A DNA stretch of 51,237 nucleotides, from assembly GCA_018263355.1 (NCBI GenBank), contig JAANXH010000045.1, positions 1-51,237 of the forward strand, read 5' to 3'. Both the position numbers and the translations under genes were made by a program. This document shows, in pieces, positions 50,715 through 51,237 of this stretch; the first letter of the stretch is position 1, and every line of letters starts with the position of its first letter. Origin of the DNA: Candidatus Woesearchaeota archaeon (GTDB lineage Archaea; Nanobdellota; Nanobdellia; Woesearchaeales; JAGVZT01). Below the pieces are notes generated by a model. That model did no database searches, was not told the DNA's origin, and saw only the letters and a program-made list of their open reading frames with translations.

Positions 50715-51237
50715 TTTTAACTGCCTCCTTTATTATCTGATAATAAGAATCAACACCATAAAACAATAAATGTTTTCTGAAAAGTTCTTTGCCAAAATTC
50801 TCTTCCTCATTAATCAGCATTTTATAAAAATCAGATTTCTTAATAACATGATAATCAATTTCTATAAGAGATAATCTTGAAATATCTTTGATATAAGGGA
50901 TCAATGTTTTTTCATTCATTTGATCATCTATGATGATAACTACATCAATATCAGAATTTTTTCTTTGATTTCCTACAGCATAACTACCTGTTACAAGCAA
51001 TGTAAAAAAGGGTGTTTTTTTTGATATTGATTTTATCATATCATCAACCACAGGAATCTCTTTGCTGAAAGCTTCTTTTTTATCCAAGAATGAAAGATAA
51101 TTTATTGTATTCTGATTATCCAAATTTAGTGAAATTAGATTAGTATTTCCTTTTTTCTCTAATTTTAGAATATGTTTACTTAATTTTTGTATTGCATTAT
51201 ATGTCCAGTTATAAGATTTTTTTTTTAATTTTTTCAT
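50692..51237 (-). CDS. Nucleotidyltransferase-domain protein, possibly 5'-partial
   Basis: 181 aa to the window edge. Residues 1 to 45 (LKKKSYNWTYNAIQKLSKHILKLEKKGNTNLISLNLDN) look like the second half of a winged-helix domain, so the true start may lie beyond 51237. VTGSYAVGNQRKNSDIDVVIII is the nucleotidyltransferase GS...DxD motif, followed by EIDYHVI with the third acidic residue and a helical C-terminus (FGKELFRKHLLFYG). HTH-nucleotidyltransferase proteins occur in MNT/HEPN-type toxin-antitoxin and regulatory contexts. It overlaps the next broken nucleotidyltransferase gene by 23 nt. Confidence 0.78.
   Translation of the reverse strand: MKKLKKKSYNWTYNAIQKLSKHILKLEKKGNTNLISLNLDNQNTINYLSFLDKKEAFSKEIPVVDDMIKSISKKTPFFTLLVTGSYAVGNQRKNSDIDVVIIIDDQMNEKTLIPYIKDISRLSLIEIDYHVIKKSDFYKMLINEEENFGKELFRKHLLFYGVDSYYQIIKEAVKNGLQRKI

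Noticed and set aside
1-51237. CRISPR array
   Set aside because: No series of short direct repeats with regular unique spacers was found; the tandem pair at 3170-3202 has only two units and no spacer.

Overview
The window looks like chromosomal DNA of an AT-rich DPANN-type archaeon, most like Woesearchaeota or a related Nanoarchaeota-clade lineage. This is inference from gene content; no marker phylogeny was run. Archaeal signs are TATA boxes about 26 nt before many leaderless starts, an archaeal-type TyrRS, an archaetidylserine-synthase-like enzyme, e-MtaB, a PolB2-like polymerase, a tRNA-Tyr with C1:G72, tRNA introns without encoded CCA, and a PGF-pre-PGF surface protein. Bacterial-looking genes (an RsuA/RluB-type pseudouridine synthase, a UPF0313/YgiQ radical SAM protein, a CspA-type protein) suit mesophilic DPANN genomes.

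Layout. 1-2.6 kb: a non-coding, hairpin-dense island holding two near-identical copies of a structured element (family A) around a DEAD-box helicase, plus a broken lipoprotein gene. 2.6-9.2 kb: small Lys-rich zinc protein, MscS channel, glycosyltransferase-phosphatase fusion, CDP-alcohol phosphatidyltransferase, pseudouridine synthase and radical SAM gene. 9.4-14.7 kb: unknown small genes, a P-loop kinase, a csp-FKBP operon with a long leader, and PPDK. 14.9-20.5 kb: an AbrB-RelE toxin-antitoxin pair, a 12-codon micro-ORF, tRNA-Tyr with two introns, an HxlR/ferredoxin divergon, a lipase-like surface protein and a radical SAM protein. 20.6-24.3 kb: a decayed gene, then a three-gene cassette (RecA-like fragment, small helical protein, degenerate PolB with a VRR-NUC tail). 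24.5-26.6 kb: a GAPDH-like dehydrogenase and TyrRS. 26.6-34.1 kb: a membrane glycosyltransferase and a 1,967-residue Cys-rich surface protein. 34.3-36.9 kb: a third family A copy, a zinc ribbon, an ABC exporter, a family B RNA and tRNA-Thr. 36.9-41.6 kb: a second MscS, paired DUF4190 paralogues, tRNA-Val with two unusual introns, an interrupted uracil-DNA-glycosylase-like gene and a flavodoxin. 41.6-51.2 kb: a receiver-like remnant, e-MtaB, a truncated hydrolase, zinc and HTH proteins, the second family B RNA, a sugar-nucleotide operon led by a ribbon-helix-helix/nucleotidyltransferase fusion, a methyltransferase-kinase fusion and two MNT-type nucleotidyltransferases.

Functional links. The 46.3-49.2 kb operon (sugar-1-P nucleotidyltransferases plus phosphomannomutase/phosphoglucomutase) would make activated sugars for the two glycosyltransferases and for glycosylation of the large surface proteins. 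TyrRS and tRNA-Tyr are both present. PPDK, the GAPDH-like protein, ferredoxin and flavodoxin are the few metabolic genes, consistent with a reduced, perhaps host-dependent cell.

Strongest candidates for something undescribed: (1) two unrelated families of structured non-coding RNA, A (three copies plus a motif relative) and B (two copies whose closing helices differ in sequence but both pair); (2) homologous introns in the T-loops of tRNA-Tyr and tRNA-Val; (3) the degenerate PolB-nuclease/RecA-like cassette, which resembles a bacterial ImuA-ImuB mutasome in logic; (4) a ribbon-helix-helix domain fused to a nucleotidyltransferase with a degraded active site. Several genes are interrupted (two in-frame TGA, two frameshifts, one without a start), which could be decay or assembly error.
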